64,000 nt of DNA from Erysipelotrichaceae bacterium (GTDB lineage Bacteria > Bacillota_I > Bacilli_A > Erysipelotrichales > Erysipelotrichaceae). Below the pieces are notes generated by a model. It did not search any database and was not told where the DNA came from. It was given only the letters and a program-made list of their open reading frames with translations. This document shows, piece by piece, positions 53,616-62,963 of this stretch (positions within the stretch are counted from its first letter, which is position 1; the number at the start of each line of letters is the position of its first letter). The position numbers were made by a program, and so were the translations under genes. Location of the stretch: positions 1-64,000 of the forward strand of contig JAUYTU010000040.1 of assembly GCA_030694975.1 (NCBI GenBank). The letters run 5' to 3'.

Positions 53616-55440
53616 ATTCGACCGTTACGGACTTAGCCAAGTTGCGAGGTTTATCGACATCACAACCGCGAAGCACAGCACTGTAATAAGCAAATAATTG
53701 CATAATGATGACACTTGTAAAAGGCATCAGCCAATCGCTTAGCGATGGTAAATTTACCACATCATCCGCTACATCTTCGGCAACATTCATGTCTTCTTTT
53801 TTAAGCAGTAACACTCTAGCGCCGCGAGCCTTGACTTCCTTAACATTACTAATCGTCTTTTCAAGTAAATCACTTTGCGTTGTCAGGGCAATAACTGGAA
53901 CATCATCGGTAATCAATGAGATCGTGCCGTGTTTGAGTTCGCCACCCGGATAAGCTTCACTGTGAACATAGCTGATTTCCTTAAGTTTCAGGGATGCTTC
54001 CATCGATACCGCATAATCTAAACCGCGTCCGATGAAGAACAGGTTCTTTGCGTTGACATATTGTGAAGCCAGAAATTTAACATGTTCGGCTTGTTCGAGC
54101 AAGGGTTTGATCAGATGTTCAACTGATAGCAATTCAGTTACTTTGGTTTCGTAGTCTTCTTGAGACATCACACCCTTGACTTTTGCCATGTGCAAGGCCA
54201 GGGCACTCAACAGTCCGACTTGGACGAAATAAGCTTTGGTTGAGGCAACGGCGATCTCAATGCCGGCATGGGTCATCAGTACAACGTCTGCTTCTCGGGC
54301 AATGGATGAGCCGTTAACATTGACAATGGCCAACGTCTTAACGCCTTGGGCTTTTGCTAAGCGCAGAGCAGCCAAGGAATCGGCGGTTTCGCCGGATTGA
54401 GAAATAATTAAAACCAAGTCATCCTTATGTAATACCGGATTGCGATAACGGAACTCAGAAGCAACATCGACTTCGACATTGATCCGCGCAAAACGTTCAA
54501 ACAGATATTTTGCAATAATGCCAGAGTGCATCGCAGTTCCACAGGCAACCATGTGAATCTTATTGAGACCTTTAAGAAATTCATCACTGATTTTCTCAGG
54601 GCTGAAGTCAAATCCGGTACCGCTGCGACGTACGCGCAAGGTTTTCATGAAAGCTTCAGGCTGTTCATGGATTTCTTTAATCATAAAGTGAGGGTAACCG
54701 CCTTTTTCGGCGGTTTGTTCATCCCAATCCGCTACTTGAACTTCTTTATGGATTTCTTCACCATCGACATTTAAGATAATGACGTGGTTGCGCTTTACGA
54801 TGGCAATCTCATCATGTTCTAACAAATAATAGCGACGTGTATAGCGAAGCAATGCGGTCATATCCGAGGCGATGAAGTTTTCGTCTTCTCCAAGACCGAT
54901 GATCAGCGGGCTATCGTGACGAACCGCATAAATAGCATCGGGATGATCGGAGAACATCATGCCCAAGGCATAAGATCCGCGAATCTTCTCGAGTACTTTT
55001 TTAATGGCTAACAGCGGATTCTGTTTTTGAACATAGTAATAGTCTAAACACTTTGCCAGTGCTTCGGTATCGGTTTCGGATTCGAAGGTATAACCTTTAC
55101 GAATCATGCGTTCTTTGACTTGCATGTAATTTTCGATGATACCGTTGTGTACTAGAGTGATTCTTGGTGTTCCATGAGGGTGCGAGTTGATGTCGGAGGG
55201 TTCACCATGGGTTGCCCAACGGGTATGACCGATTCCGGTACTTGCTGATTTAAATTCAGTCAGGTCGATCTTTTTGACCATGTCATCGATGCGACCTTTC
55301 GATTTTTGAGTTACGATTTTATTGTTTTGAAAAAGCGAAATTCCGACAGAGTCGTATCCGCGGTATTCCAATTTCGATAAACCCGCTATTAAAACATCTA
55401 CTGCGGAGTTTTTACCGATGTAGCCTACTATTCCACACAT
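53614..55440 (-). CDS. glmS: Glutamine-fructose-6-phosphate aminotransferase
   Basis: A 608-aa enzyme making glucosamine 6-phosphate, the first step to UDP-GlcNAc and peptidoglycan. The N-terminal glutaminase domain begins MCGIVGYIG with catalytic Cys exposed after Met removal; THGEPSDINSHPH and NGIIENY are further motifs. Two sugar isomerase domains follow, and the C-terminus KSVTVE is typical. ATG 55440 is the correct start; upstream codons lie in the ribozyme. Expression is controlled by the glmS ribozyme directly upstream. Confidence 0.97.
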   Translation of the reverse strand: MCGIVGYIGKNSAVDVLIAGLSKLEYRGYDSVGISLFQNNKIVTQKSKGRIDDMVKKIDLTEFKSASTGIGHTRWATHGEPSDINSHPHGTPRITLVHNGIIENYMQVKERMIRKGYTFESETDTEALAKCLDYYYVQKQNPLLAIKKVLEKIRGSYALGMMFSDHPDAIYAVRHDSPLIIGLGEDENFIASDMTALLRYTRRYYLLEHDEIAIVKRNHVIILNVDGEEIHKEVQVADWDEQTAEKGGYPHFMIKEIHEQPEAFMKTLRVRRSGTGFDFSPEKISDEFLKGLNKIHMVACGTAMHSGIIAKYLFERFARINVEVDVASEFRYRNPVLHKDDLVLIISQSGETADSLAALRLAKAQGVKTLAIVNVNGSSIAREADVVLMTHAGIEIAVASTKAYFVQVGLLSALALHMAKVKGVMSQEDYETKVTELLSVEHLIKPLLEQAEHVKFLASQYVNAKNLFFIGRGLDYAVSMEASLKLKEISYVHSEAYPGGELKHGTISLITDDVPVIALTTQSDLLEKTISNVKEVKARGARVLLLKKEDMNVAEDVADDVVNLPSLSDWLMPFTSVIIMQLFAYYSAVLRGCDVDKPRNLAKSVTVE

Positions 55441-55454
55441 ATTGATTATGATCC

Positions 55455-55580
55455 TTTCAAGTTCGGATTTACGGGCAATGTTGTTTATTTGACTCCCGTT
55501 TGACGACATCCGCTGCCGAAGAGGCATCCGCCGAAATTTCGATACTCCTCTTTCCTCGTCACATTTTGTCTGGCGCTTTT
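55455..55580 (-). ncRNA. glmS ribozyme/riboswitch
   Basis: On the leftward strand AAAGCGCCAGAC contains the cleavage site just before GCGCC (at about 55576-55577). GACGAGGA, then a stem-loop with TATCGAAATTTCGGCGGATG, form the catalytic core. ACGGGAGTC...TTGCCCGT forms the 3' pseudoknot stem. These match the conserved glmS ribozyme core as I know it. When glucosamine 6-phosphate binds, the mRNA cleaves itself and is degraded, giving feedback on GlmS. Confidence 0.9.
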
Positions 55581-55626
55581 AATTTTAATTTTGAAGTTGC
55601 TTAAAGCATACCCCCTTTACTAATTT

Positions 55627-55655
55627 AGTGTATCATAGCCCTATTTGTTTCGCAA
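55627..55655 (-). promoter_or_regulatory. Promoter of glmS
   Basis: Leftward -35 TTGCGA (complement of 55650-55655) and -10 TACACT (complement of 55627-55632) are 17 bp apart, placing the transcript start about 45 bases before the ribozyme cleavage site. Confidence 0.6.
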
Positions 55656-55700
55656 ATGTATTTTCAAGTGTCGTTTTATATTGTATAATACCTTTTGCAT

Positions 55701-55777
55701 CGGGACGTAGCACAGCTTGGTAGTGCACTACCTTGGGGTGGTAGGGGTCGCGCGTTCAAATCGCGTCGTTCCGACCA
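55701..55777 (+). tRNA. tRNA-Pro (anticodon GGG)
   Basis: Acceptor arms CGGGACG and CGTTCCG with encoded CCA. The anticodon stem CTACC/GGTAG encloses TTGGGGT, giving anticodon GGG at 55735-55737. A -10 TATAAT at 55684-55689 is just upstream. First of three clustered tRNA genes. Confidence 0.93.
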
Positions 55778-55780
55778 GAT

Positions 55781-55856
55781 GCGGCCGTAGCTCAGGGGAT
55801 AGAGCGAGCGCCTCCTAAGCGCTAGGTCATAGGTTCAATTCCTATCGGTCGCGCCA
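55781..55856 (+). tRNA. tRNA-Arg (anticodon CCT)
   Basis: Acceptor arms GCGGCCG and CGGTCGC with encoded CCA. Anticodon stem AGCGC/GCGCT, anticodon CCT at 55814-55816 reading codon AGG. It lies three bases after tRNA-Pro. Confidence 0.94.
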
Positions 55857-55868
55857 AAATAACCCCAT

Positions 55869-55951
55869 GCACCAGTGGCGAAACTGGCAGACGCGCACGC
55901 TTGAGGGGCGTGTGGGCAACCGTACGGGTTCGAGTCCCGTCTGGTGCACCA
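55869..55951 (+). tRNA. tRNA-Leu (anticodon GAG)
   Basis: Class II tRNA of 83 bases with a variable arm and encoded CCA. Acceptor arms GCACCAG and CTGGTGC. Anticodon stem CACGC/GCGTG, anticodon GAG at 55903-55905. Last of the three clustered tRNA genes. Confidence 0.93.
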
Positions 55952-55962
55952 AGCAAAAAAAT

Positions 55963-55983
55963 ATCCGCGAAGGCGGATTTTTT
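55963..55983. terminator. Bidirectional terminator after the tRNA cluster
   Basis: ATCCGC and GCGGAT enclose GAAG; TTTTT follows rightwards and a T run (complement of AAAAAAA) leftwards. It serves the tRNA operon and the convergent LysR gene. Confidence 0.85.
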
Positions 55984-56896
55984 ATATGGATTCGACTGGT
56001 TTCTTGTCAATAAAGTAGGCCATCATGGACTCACGGACATAATTTTCGATACGGCTGTATCGCGATTTGATGGGATAAACTAAGACTACTTTCCAAGGAA
56101 AAACTGGGTCGAAGGGTATTTCTCTGACATCACTGTACGAAAAATGTTTGTTCACAGGGGAGGGCAGAATCGTGATAAAGTCTGAGCCACGCGTAGACTC
56201 AAGCAGAAAGTCCCATGAAGATGACATAAGGGCAATGTCCGGAATAATATTTAAACTTTCAAATTTTCTTTTAAGTTGATGGTGGATCATAAAGGTACTT
56301 GTGAAGATAGCTAATTTCCGTTGACGCAAATCGGTCCATTGAATCGTTGTTTTTTTCGATAGCGGATGGCGATTTGACATAAAACAAGTCAGCTGATCAA
56401 TAAGTATAATTTCTTCTTTAAAGACCTGGGGATTCAGGTCGGTCGGTTGTAAAATAATCGCAAAATCAATTTCCTGCAAAATCAACTGTCTTCGAAGTTC
56501 AAATGCACCTTCTTCGATGATTTCAAAGCGAATGTTGGGATTCTTTATTATAAGGTTAGAAAGAAAGTCCGTAAACATGACGGTTAGAATCAAAGGTGGT
56601 ATGCCGATGCGGACTCTGCCTTTGACTACCGTGGAATTTTCGCGAAGATCTCTGAGCATGCGATCATGATGATCCAAAACAACTAATGCGTTATTATAGA
56701 AAATCTCTCCGACATTGGTCAGACCAGAAAGACGACCACTAGCTCGGGTGAACAATTCAACCTTTTCTTCAGACTCAAACTTCTTAATCGCTTGAGTTAA
56801 AGCCGGTTGAGATACATGATGTTTTCGTGATGCGACTGAAAGATTAAAATCCGATTCGACAATAGCAATGAAATAGCGCAGTTGATAAATATCCAT
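55982..56896 (-). CDS. LysR family transcriptional regulator
   Basis: A 304-aa regulator. The N-terminal winged helix (MDIYQLRYFIAIVESDFNLS, then HVSQPALTQAIKKFE) is typical, followed by a substrate-binding domain (about 90-300). The ATG follows AAGGAGAAAG. It is divergent from the thiolase operon, with a TATAAGT-AGC-ACTTATA inverted repeat between them. By the usual LysR arrangement it probably activates that operon in response to a short-chain acyl or ketone-body metabolite. The effector is inferred. Confidence 0.9.
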   Translation of the reverse strand: MDIYQLRYFIAIVESDFNLSVASRKHHVSQPALTQAIKKFESEEKVELFTRASGRLSGLTNVGEIFYNNALVVLDHHDRMLRDLRENSTVVKGRVRIGIPPLILTVMFTDFLSNLIIKNPNIRFEIIEEGAFELRRQLILQEIDFAIILQPTDLNPQVFKEEIILIDQLTCFMSNRHPLSKKTTIQWTDLRQRKLAIFTSTFMIHHQLKRKFESLNIIPDIALMSSSWDFLLESTRGSDFITILPSPVNKHFSYSDVREIPFDPVFPWKVVLVYPIKSRYSRIENYVRESMMAYFIDKKPVESI

Positions 56897-56936
56897 AACT
56901 TTCTCCTTGTCTTATTCTTTGATTCCAATCATAAAC

Positions 56937-57022
56937 TATAAGTAGCACTTATACAACATATAAAATATGTGTATTAGAAATATTTCAGTATATAAAGTAA
57001 AATAAGCATGTAAGCGCTTTGA
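56937..57022. promoter_or_regulatory. LysR-type inverted repeat and cre-like site upstream of the thiolase operon
   Basis: The perfect 7-3-7 repeat TATAAGT-AGC-ACTTATA (56937-56953) contains a T-N11-A LysR box. TGTAAGCGCTTTGA (57009-57022) resembles a CcpA cre site, with one end mismatch like the site at 146-159. Together they suggest inducer-dependent activation plus carbon catabolite repression. Confidence 0.6.
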
Positions 57023-57074
57023 CTAGTGAGAACTCTCACATAGATAGGCGAATTTAAATTAATGGAGGTAAAGA

Positions 57075-58250
57075 ATGAGAGAAGTAGTGATAGTCTCCGC
57101 CGTCCGCACAGCGATCGGAACATTCGGAGGTGTTTTTAAGAATGTATCCGCAGTTGAATTGGGCACCGCCGTTGTAAAGGAAGCTATAAGCAGAGCTAAT
57201 ATCCAACCGGATATGGTTGATGAAGTGATCTTCGGAAATGTGCTCCAGGCTGGCCTTGGACAAAATGTAGCTAGACAAGTTTCGATTCATGCTGGGATTC
57301 CTATTGAAAAGTCGTCATTTGTTGTAAATAAAGTTTGTGGTTCAGGTTTGAAGACAGTTGCATTGGCTGCTCAGGCAATTTCAAATGGTGATGCAGATAT
57401 CATCGTTGCCGGTGGCACTGAAAACATGAGTCTGTCTCCGTATATTATGCCATCAGCTCGTTGGGGCGCTCGTATGGGCAACACCGAAGTGATTGATACG
57501 ATGGTATTTGATGGTTTGACAGATATCTACAGCAATGTTCATATGGGCGTTACTGCAGAGAACATTGTTGCTGAGTATGGATTTGTTCGCGAACAACTCG
57601 ATGCCTTTGCGGTTGAAAGTCAACGTCGCGCACTCAAGGCAATGGCTGATGGACGTTTCAAAGATGAAATCGTTCCGATTGTAATTCCTTCGAAAAAAGG
57701 TGACACGATTGTAGATACTGATGAATACCCAAAAGCCGGTCAAACTTTAGAGTCACTAGCTAAGTTACGCCCTGCTTTCAAGAAAGATGGCGTCGTCACT
57801 GCCGCTACATCTTCTGGTATCAATGATGGAGCAGCTTGTGTCGTTGTTATGAGTAAGGAAAAAGCCGATGAATTAGGATTAAAGCCTTTGGTTACAATCA
57901 CATCGTATGCTTCGGCGGGTGTAGATCCGCAAATCATGGGTACAGGTCCGATTCCGGCAACGCACAAAGCATTAGCAAAAGCGAATCTGACGATTGCAGA
58001 TTTGGATTTGGTTGAGGCAAATGAGGCTTTCGCAGCTCAAGCGCTTAGTGTTGTTACAAGTTTGAATTTGAATACGGATATTGTCAATGTCAATGGCGGT
58101 GCTATTGCCTTGGGCCATCCGATCGGTGCTTCAGGTACACGTATCTTAGTCACCTTGATTCATGAGATGGTTAAAAGAGATTCGAAGCATGGTTTGGCTA
58201 CGTTGTGCATCGGGGGCGGTCAAGGCATCTCGATGATCGTCAGTCGTTAA
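57075..58250 (+). CDS. Acetyl-CoA acetyltransferase (thiolase)
   Basis: A 391-aa biosynthetic/degradative thiolase interconverting acetoacetyl-CoA and two acetyl-CoA. The acylated Cys88 lies in [10 protein letters not shown], with [10 protein letters not shown] (His) and LCIGGGQG (second Cys) near the C-terminus. Length is normal. ATG follows TGGAGG. First gene of an operon with a CoA-transferase and a permease, so the degradative direction (acetoacetyl-CoA thiolysis) is likely. Confidence 0.95.
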   Translation: MREVVIVSAVRTAIGTFGGVFKNVSAVELGTAVVKEAISRANIQPDMVDEVIFGNVLQAGLGQNVARQVSIHAGIPIEKSSFVVNKVCGSGLKTVALAAQAISNGDADIIVAGGTENMSLSPYIMPSARWGARMGNTEVIDTMVFDGLTDIYSNVHMGVTAENIVAEYGFVREQLDAFAVESQRRALKAMADGRFKDEIVPIVIPSKKGDTIVDTDEYPKAGQTLESLAKLRPAFKKDGVVTAATSSGINDGAACVVVMSKEKADELGLKPLVTITSYASAGVDPQIMGTGPIPATHKALAKANLTIADLDLVEANEAFAAQALSVVTSLNLNTDIVNVNGGAIALGHPIGASGTRILVTLIHEMVKRDSKHGLATLCIGGGQGISMIVSR

Positions 58251-58291
58251 TTGAAAATTACGGGTGAAACCGTAACATAAAAGGGAGAAAT

Positions 58292-59011
58292 ATGAAACTA
58301 CAAGATAAAGTCGCCGTTATTACCGGTGGTGCAAGAGGTTTAGGCCAAGCAATGGCTGAACTGTTTGCTGCCGAAGGCGCAAAAGTCGTTGCAGCTGATA
58401 TGGGCGATATGGGTTACAGTTGTGAAGGTGTTGAAGGTTATGCATTAAATGTTACAGACGTCGAAGGATGTCAAGCGCTTGTGAATTATGTGGTTGAAAA
58501 GTATGGTAAAATTGACATTTTGGTCAATAATGCCGGTATAACTCGCGATGCATTGACTCGCAAAATGACAGATGATATGTGGAATTTGGTTATTGATGTC
58601 AACTTAAAAGGCGTCTTCAATCTAACCCGTTTTGTCGGTCCGGTCATGCAAGAGCAAGGACAAGGATCCATTATCAACATTTCTTCGGTTGTCGGAGAAT
58701 TCGGAAATATCGGTCAAGCCAATTACGCAGCTACGAAAGCAGGCGTTATCGGCATGACTAAGTCGTGGGCTAAAGAGTTTGCTATGAAGGGTGCGCAAGT
58801 ACGCGTCAATGCAATTTCACCGGGTTACACGATGACAGATATCCTGAAGACAGTACCGCAAGAATTGCTGGATAAATTTGCTAAACAAACCATGTTGGGA
58901 CGTTTGGCACAACCGGAAGAAATCGCAAAAGCTGCTTTGTTCTTAGCTTCTGACGATGCTTCCTACATCACCGGCCATAACTTAAGTGTTAATGGCGGGA
59001 TGAGATTATAA
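58292..59011 (+). CDS. SDR family oxidoreductase (FabG/acetoacetyl-CoA reductase-like)
   Basis: A 239-aa short-chain dehydrogenase. The cofactor loop is TGGARGLG, followed by NNAG; catalytic Ser (ISSVVGEFG), Tyr and Lys (YAATKAG) are present, and the C-terminus VNGGMRL is FabG-like. In this operon it probably acts on acetoacetyl-CoA/D-3-hydroxybutyryl-CoA rather than acyl-ACP. ATG follows AAAGGGAG. It lies 41 bases after the thiolase and 15 before the CoA-transferase. Confidence 0.87.
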   Translation: MKLQDKVAVITGGARGLGQAMAELFAAEGAKVVAADMGDMGYSCEGVEGYALNVTDVEGCQALVNYVVEKYGKIDILVNNAGITRDALTRKMTDDMWNLVIDVNLKGVFNLTRFVGPVMQEQGQGSIINISSVVGEFGNIGQANYAATKAGVIGMTKSWAKEFAMKGAQVRVNAISPGYTMTDILKTVPQELLDKFAKQTMLGRLAQPEEIAKAALFLASDDASYITGHNLSVNGGMRL

Positions 59012-59026
59012 GAAAGGGGTAAGACA

Positions 59027-60580
59027 ATGGCCGTAAAGTTTCTTACCGCTGAAGAAGCGGTAAAATTAGTTACTTCCAACAGTACAATTGCGACCGGCGG
59101 CTTCGTGGGAAACGCAGTTCCGGAAGAATTGGAAATTGCGATCGAAAATCGTTTTGTTGAGACAGGGGAACCAAGAAACCTGACCTTAGTATATGCTGCT
59201 GGTCAAGGCGATGGCAAAACACGTGGACTCAATCACTTCGGACATGAAGGTTTGTTGAAGCGCGTTATTGGCGGACACTGGGGTCTGGTGCCAAAAGTTC
59301 AAAAACTGGCATTGGAAAACAAAGTTGAGGCTTATAACTTCCCGCAAGGCTGTATCTCACATTTATTCAGAGATATCGCTGCTAACAAGCCGGGAACGAT
59401 CACTCGTGTCGGATTAAAGACGTTTGTAGATCCTCGCTTACAAGGTGGAAAACTCAATTCAATTACTACAGAAGATATGGTTGAGTTAATCGAACTGCGT
59501 GGCAAAGAGTATTTGATGTATAAGACCTTCCCCATCGATTTCGCTTTCATTCGCGGTACTTACGCAGATGAAAACGGAAACGTCACCATGGAAAAAGAGG
59601 CTGGCTCACTAGAAGTCTTGTCGATTGCTCAAGCTTGTAAGAATTCAGGCGGTAAAGTTATCGTTCAAGTTGAAAAAGTGGTTAAAGCCGGTTCACTGGA
59701 TCCGAAGTTAGTTAAGATTCCTGGTATTTATGTAGAAGCTATCGTTGCGGTCTCGGATATGAAGAATCATATGCAAACTTTCGCAGAGGAATACAATCCA
59801 AGTTACTCCGGTACCATTCGCGTTCCGGTGAACAATGTCAAACCGATGGAGTTGGACGATCGTAAGATCATCGCCCGTCGTGCGGCTATGGAATTGATTC
59901 CGAATGCAATTGTCAACTTAGGAATCGGAATGCCGGAAGGTGTTGCGAGAGTTGCCAATGAAGAAGGTCTGGGAGATGCAATGATTCTGACCATCGAACC
60001 GGGTCCGATCGGCGGTATTCCGGCGGGCGGCTTAAGTTTCGGCGCTGCTACCAATCCACAGGCGATTATCGATCAGCCTTACCAATTTGACTTCTACGAT
60101 GGCGGCGGTTTGGATTTGGCTTTCTTAGGCCTAGCCCAATGCGATGTCAAAGGAAATATCAATGTCAGTAAGTTTGGTCCGAAAATTGCAGGTGCTGGCG
60201 GATTTATCAACATCACGCAAAATGCTAAAAAAGTTATCTTCTTAGGTACATTTACAGCAGGAAGCTTGGAAGTTGAGGCTAAAGACGGGAAGTTGAATAT
60301 TATTACGGAAGGCAAATCTATTAAGTTTGTCGACGCTGTTGAACAAGTTACGTTCAGCGGTGATTATGCGAATGAAGTCGGTCAGCCGGTTATGTATATT
60401 ACTGAGCGCGCCGTATTTGTTCTTGGTAGTGAAGGCGTCGTATTGACGGAAATCGCACCGGGTGTCGATCTAGAGAAGGACATCCTGGCGTTTATGGATT
60501 TTAAACCGATTATCAGTAAGGATTTGAAGCTTATGGACGAAAGAATCTTCAATCCTGAAAAAGTCGGCATTAAGATCTAA
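59027..60580 (+). CDS. Acetate/acetoacetate-type CoA-transferase (fused alpha-beta)
   Basis: A 517-aa family I CoA-transferase with both halves in one chain, like propionate CoA-transferase and Ydi[14 protein letters not shown] and [11 protein letters not shown] mark the first half. [11 protein letters not shown] and [14 protein letters not shown] the second, the latter with the probable catalytic Glu324. It would activate acetoacetate, 3-hydroxybutyrate or a short fatty acid using acetyl-CoA. ATG follows AAAGGGG. Central gene of the operon. Confidence 0.92.
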   Translation: MAVKFLTAEEAVKLVTSNSTIATGGFVGNAVPEELEIAIENRFVETGEPRNLTLVYAAGQGDGKTRGLNHFGHEGLLKRVIGGHWGLVPKVQKLALENKVEAYNFPQGCISHLFRDIAANKPGTITRVGLKTFVDPRLQGGKLNSITTEDMVELIELRGKEYLMYKTFPIDFAFIRGTYADENGNVTMEKEAGSLEVLSIAQACKNSGGKVIVQVEKVVKAGSLDPKLVKIPGIYVEAIVAVSDMKNHMQTFAEEYNPSYSGTIRVPVNNVKPMELDDRKIIARRAAMELIPNAIVNLGIGMPEGVARVANEEGLGDAMILTIEPGPIGGIPAGGLSFGAATNPQAIIDQPYQFDFYDGGGLDLAFLGLAQCDVKGNINVSKFGPKIAGAGGFINITQNAKKVIFLGTFTAGSLEVEAKDGKLNIITEGKSIKFVDAVEQVTFSGDYANEVGQPVMYITERAVFVLGSEGVVLTEIAPGVDLEKDILAFMDFKPIISKDLKLMDERIFNPEKVGIKI

Positions 60581-60605
60581 CACATAGAAAGAGGAGGAAA
60601 ATTTT

Positions 60606-61934
60606 ATGTGGGGTATATTTCTTGGTTTAGCACTTCTTATGTTCCTTGCTTACAGAGGAATGTCCATCATTTGGGTAGCACCGATCGCTGCCTTAGTTGT
60701 TGCATTTACAGGCGGTTTGGAATTGATACCTGCTTACACTGATGCTTATATGACGGGCTTCGTCGGATTCACCAAAGCTTGGTTCCCAGTATTTATGTTG
60801 GGTGCTATCTTCGGTAAAATCATGGACGAAACCGGAGCTGCAAAAGCTGTTGCTCACTTCATAGTAAGTCTTATCGGCAAAAAACTTGCTATTACTGCAG
60901 TTGTATTGGCTTGTGCTGTATTAACTTACGGTGGTATCTCATTGTTCGTTGTTGTATTCGCAATTTATCCGATCGCATTGGCTTTGTTTAGAGATGCTAA
61001 CATTACTCGTCGTTTGATTCCTGGCGCAATCGCTTTGGGTTCATTCACATTCACTATGACCGCTGTTCCAGGATCACCTCAAACTCAAAACTTGATTCCG
61101 ATCCAATACTTCGGTACAACTCCTTCAGCAGCTCCGTTAATGGGTATTGCTGCAGCCTTAGTTATGTTGTTAGGCGGTATGGCTTGGTTGACATATCGTG
61201 AAAAATTCTATGCTAAAAAGGGTGTATTCTTCGTTGAATTAGACAAAAAAGTCGTTGAAAACGCAGATGAAAAACTTCCTCACTGGGCATTATCTTTATT
61301 GCCATTATTTGTTGTAGTACTAACCCTAAATGTTGCTAATATCATTGGAAAAGAAACATTCACAGAATTACTTGGCCGTGCTCCATTTAGTATTATTGAA
61401 TCATTAGTATTCGGTATCGTATTAGCTGTCTTATTATTCTGGAAACGCATGCCTAATATTGTAACAACAATCAATGCAGGTGCTGCTGGTTCCGTATTGG
61501 CAATCATCAATACTTCGGCTGCTGTAGGTTTCGGTGCTGTCGTTCGCGCAGTCCCAGGCTTCACAGCGTTGAAAGATTTCGTATTGGGCATCGAAGGCAA
61601 TCCGTTGATCGCTGAATCCGTTGCTGTTAATATCTTGGCTGGTGCTACCGGTTCTGCTTCTGGCGGTATGGGTATTGCATTGGAAGCTTTAGGTGCTAAC
61701 TTCGTCGCATTGTCTGAATCTTCAGGCATTCCGTTGGAAGCTTTCCACCGTGTTGCTTCGATTTCATCCGGCGGTTTGGACACTTTGCCTCATAACGGTG
61801 CTGTCTTGACATTGCTTGCTGTTACCGCAATGACACACAAAGATTCCTATATTGATATCTTCATGGTTGCTACATTGATTCCTATTGCTTCGGTTATCGT
61901 TGCAATCATCATGGCATCCTTCGGAATTTACTAG
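60606..61934 (+). CDS. GntP family permease (probable 3-hydroxybutyrate/short-chain acid uptake)
   Basis: A 442-aa membrane protein with about twelve hydrophobic segments of the GntP/ArsB-like fold. Gly/Ala-rich GATGSASGGMGIALEALG and FHRVASISSGGLDTLPHNGAV near the C-terminus are typical of D-3-hydroxybutyrate-type GntP permeases rather than gluconate ones. ATG follows AGAGGAGG. Codon usage looks more biased (GTT, GCT, TTC) than in neighbours, suggesting high expression. A strong hairpin follows. Confidence 0.87.
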   Translation: MWGIFLGLALLMFLAYRGMSIIWVAPIAALVVAFTGGLELIPAYTDAYMTGFVGFTKAWFPVFMLGAIFGKIMDETGAAKAVAHFIVSLIGKKLAITAVVLACAVLTYGGISLFVVVFAIYPIALALFRDANITRRLIPGAIALGSFTFTMTAVPGSPQTQNLIPIQYFGTTPSAAPLMGIAAALVMLLGGMAWLTYREKFYAKKGVFFVELDKKVVENADEKLPHWALSLLPLFVVVLTLNVANIIGKETFTELLGRAPFSIIESLVFGIVLAVLLFWKRMPNIVTTINAGAAGSVLAIINTSAAVGFGAVVRAVPGFTALKDFVLGIEGNPLIAESVAVNILAGATGSASGGMGIALEALGANFVALSESSGIPLEAFHRVASISSGGLDTLPHNGAVLTLLAVTAMTHKDSYIDIFMVATLIPIASVIVAIIMASFGIY

Positions 61935-61955
61935 GACTTAATTAAATATTCATCA

Positions 61956-61988
61956 AAATTGCTTTCCGGGTTACCCGGAAAGCAATTT
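61956..61988 (+). terminator. Strong intercistronic hairpin
   Basis: A perfect 15-base stem (AAATTGCTTTCCGGG / CCCGGAAAGCAATTT) with a TTA loop lies between the permease and 3-hydroxyacyl-CoA dehydrogenase genes. No long T run follows, so it may be a partial terminator or an mRNA stability element. Confidence 0.65.
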
Positions 61989-62018
61989 GCCATATAGTAC
62001 TAACTAGAGGAGACTGTT

Positions 62019-62852
62019 ATGAAAATTGGAGTTATTGGATCAGGTGTTATGGGTTCAGGTATCGCACAGACACTGGCTGCTGCACACGAAGTTGTATTAA
62101 GAGACATATCGGCGGAAATGCTTGCAAAGTCACTTAAGGGTATTGAAAAAAACTTAAGTCGAAGTGTTGAAAAAGGTAAGTTGTCCCAAATTGAAATGAC
62201 GGCTATCTTGGCAAACATTACAACAAGTTCAGATATACGCGGTCTTGCGCATTGTGATTTGATCATTGAAGCCGCTACGGAAAACGTTGCGATTAAGAAG
62301 AGTATTTTTAAAGAATTGGATGATATGTGTAAGCCAGAAGCGATACTTGCTACCAATACATCAAGCCTGTCCATCACAGAGGTGGCTATGTCGACCAAAC
62401 GTCCGACCCAGGTCATTGGTATGCACTTCTTTAATCCGGTGCCGCTGATGGGTTTGGTTGAAGTTATTTCCGGTCAGCTGACAGCGCAAGAAGTCAGTGA
62501 TACCGTACGAGATGTAGCTAAATCGGTAGGAAAATCACCGGTCATCGTTAATGAAGCACCGGGCTTTGTGGTCAATCGTATTTTAATTCCGATGATCAAT
62601 GAAGCGATCGGTTGTTTAAGTGAAGGTGTGGCCAGTGCAGAAGATATCGATACCGCGATGAAGTTAGGAGCAAACCATCCTTTAGGACCATTGGCTTTGG
62701 CTGATCTTATCGGTTTGGATGTATGTTTGGCAATCATGGATACATTGTTTGCGGAGTTGGGTGAGAAGTATAAACCGCATCCGCTGTTAAAGAAGATGGT
62801 TCGTGCCAATCTGTTGGGACGCAAAACGGGATTAGGCTTCTTTAAGTATTAG
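62019..62852 (+). CDS. hbd: 3-hydroxybutyryl-CoA / 3-hydroxyacyl-CoA dehydrogenase
   Basis: A 277-aa NAD(H)-dependent enzyme. Rossmann motif [11 protein letters not shown] at the N-terminus, [10 protein letters not shown], the catalytic His in [11 protein letters not shown], and the C-terminal [16 protein letters not shown] domain are all present. It interconverts L-3-hydroxybutyryl-CoA and acetoacetyl-CoA. The usual partner crotonase is not in the window. ATG follows TAGAGGAG. Probably part of the thiolase operon, beyond the hairpin. Confidence 0.92.
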   Translation: MKIGVIGSGVMGSGIAQTLAAAHEVVLRDISAEMLAKSLKGIEKNLSRSVEKGKLSQIEMTAILANITTSSDIRGLAHCDLIIEAATENVAIKKSIFKELDDMCKPEAILATNTSSLSITEVAMSTKRPTQVIGMHFFNPVPLMGLVEVISGQLTAQEVSDTVRDVAKSVGKSPVIVNEAPGFVVNRILIPMINEAIGCLSEGVASAEDIDTAMKLGANHPLGPLALADLIGLDVCLAIMDTLFAELGEKYKPHPLLKKMVRANLLGRKTGLGFFKY

Positions 62853-62963
62853 GATTTTCGTGCTTTTTAGATGCATCTCTTGACTATTTGATTATTTCTT
62901 CTACAATACAATCATACGGTCATGCGTTTATGTAGGATTAAAACTACATGGGGAGGTGTGATG

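Noticed and set aside
55441-55527. Longer N-terminus for GlmS
   Set aside because: GlmS must begin Met-Cys-Gly so that the Cys becomes N-terminal; the upstream codons lie within the ribozyme.
60094-61783. Long leftward ORFs opposite the CoA-transferase and GntP genes (for example 61280-61783)
   Set aside because: They are antisense shadows produced by the biased codon use of the sense genes and show no start signals.
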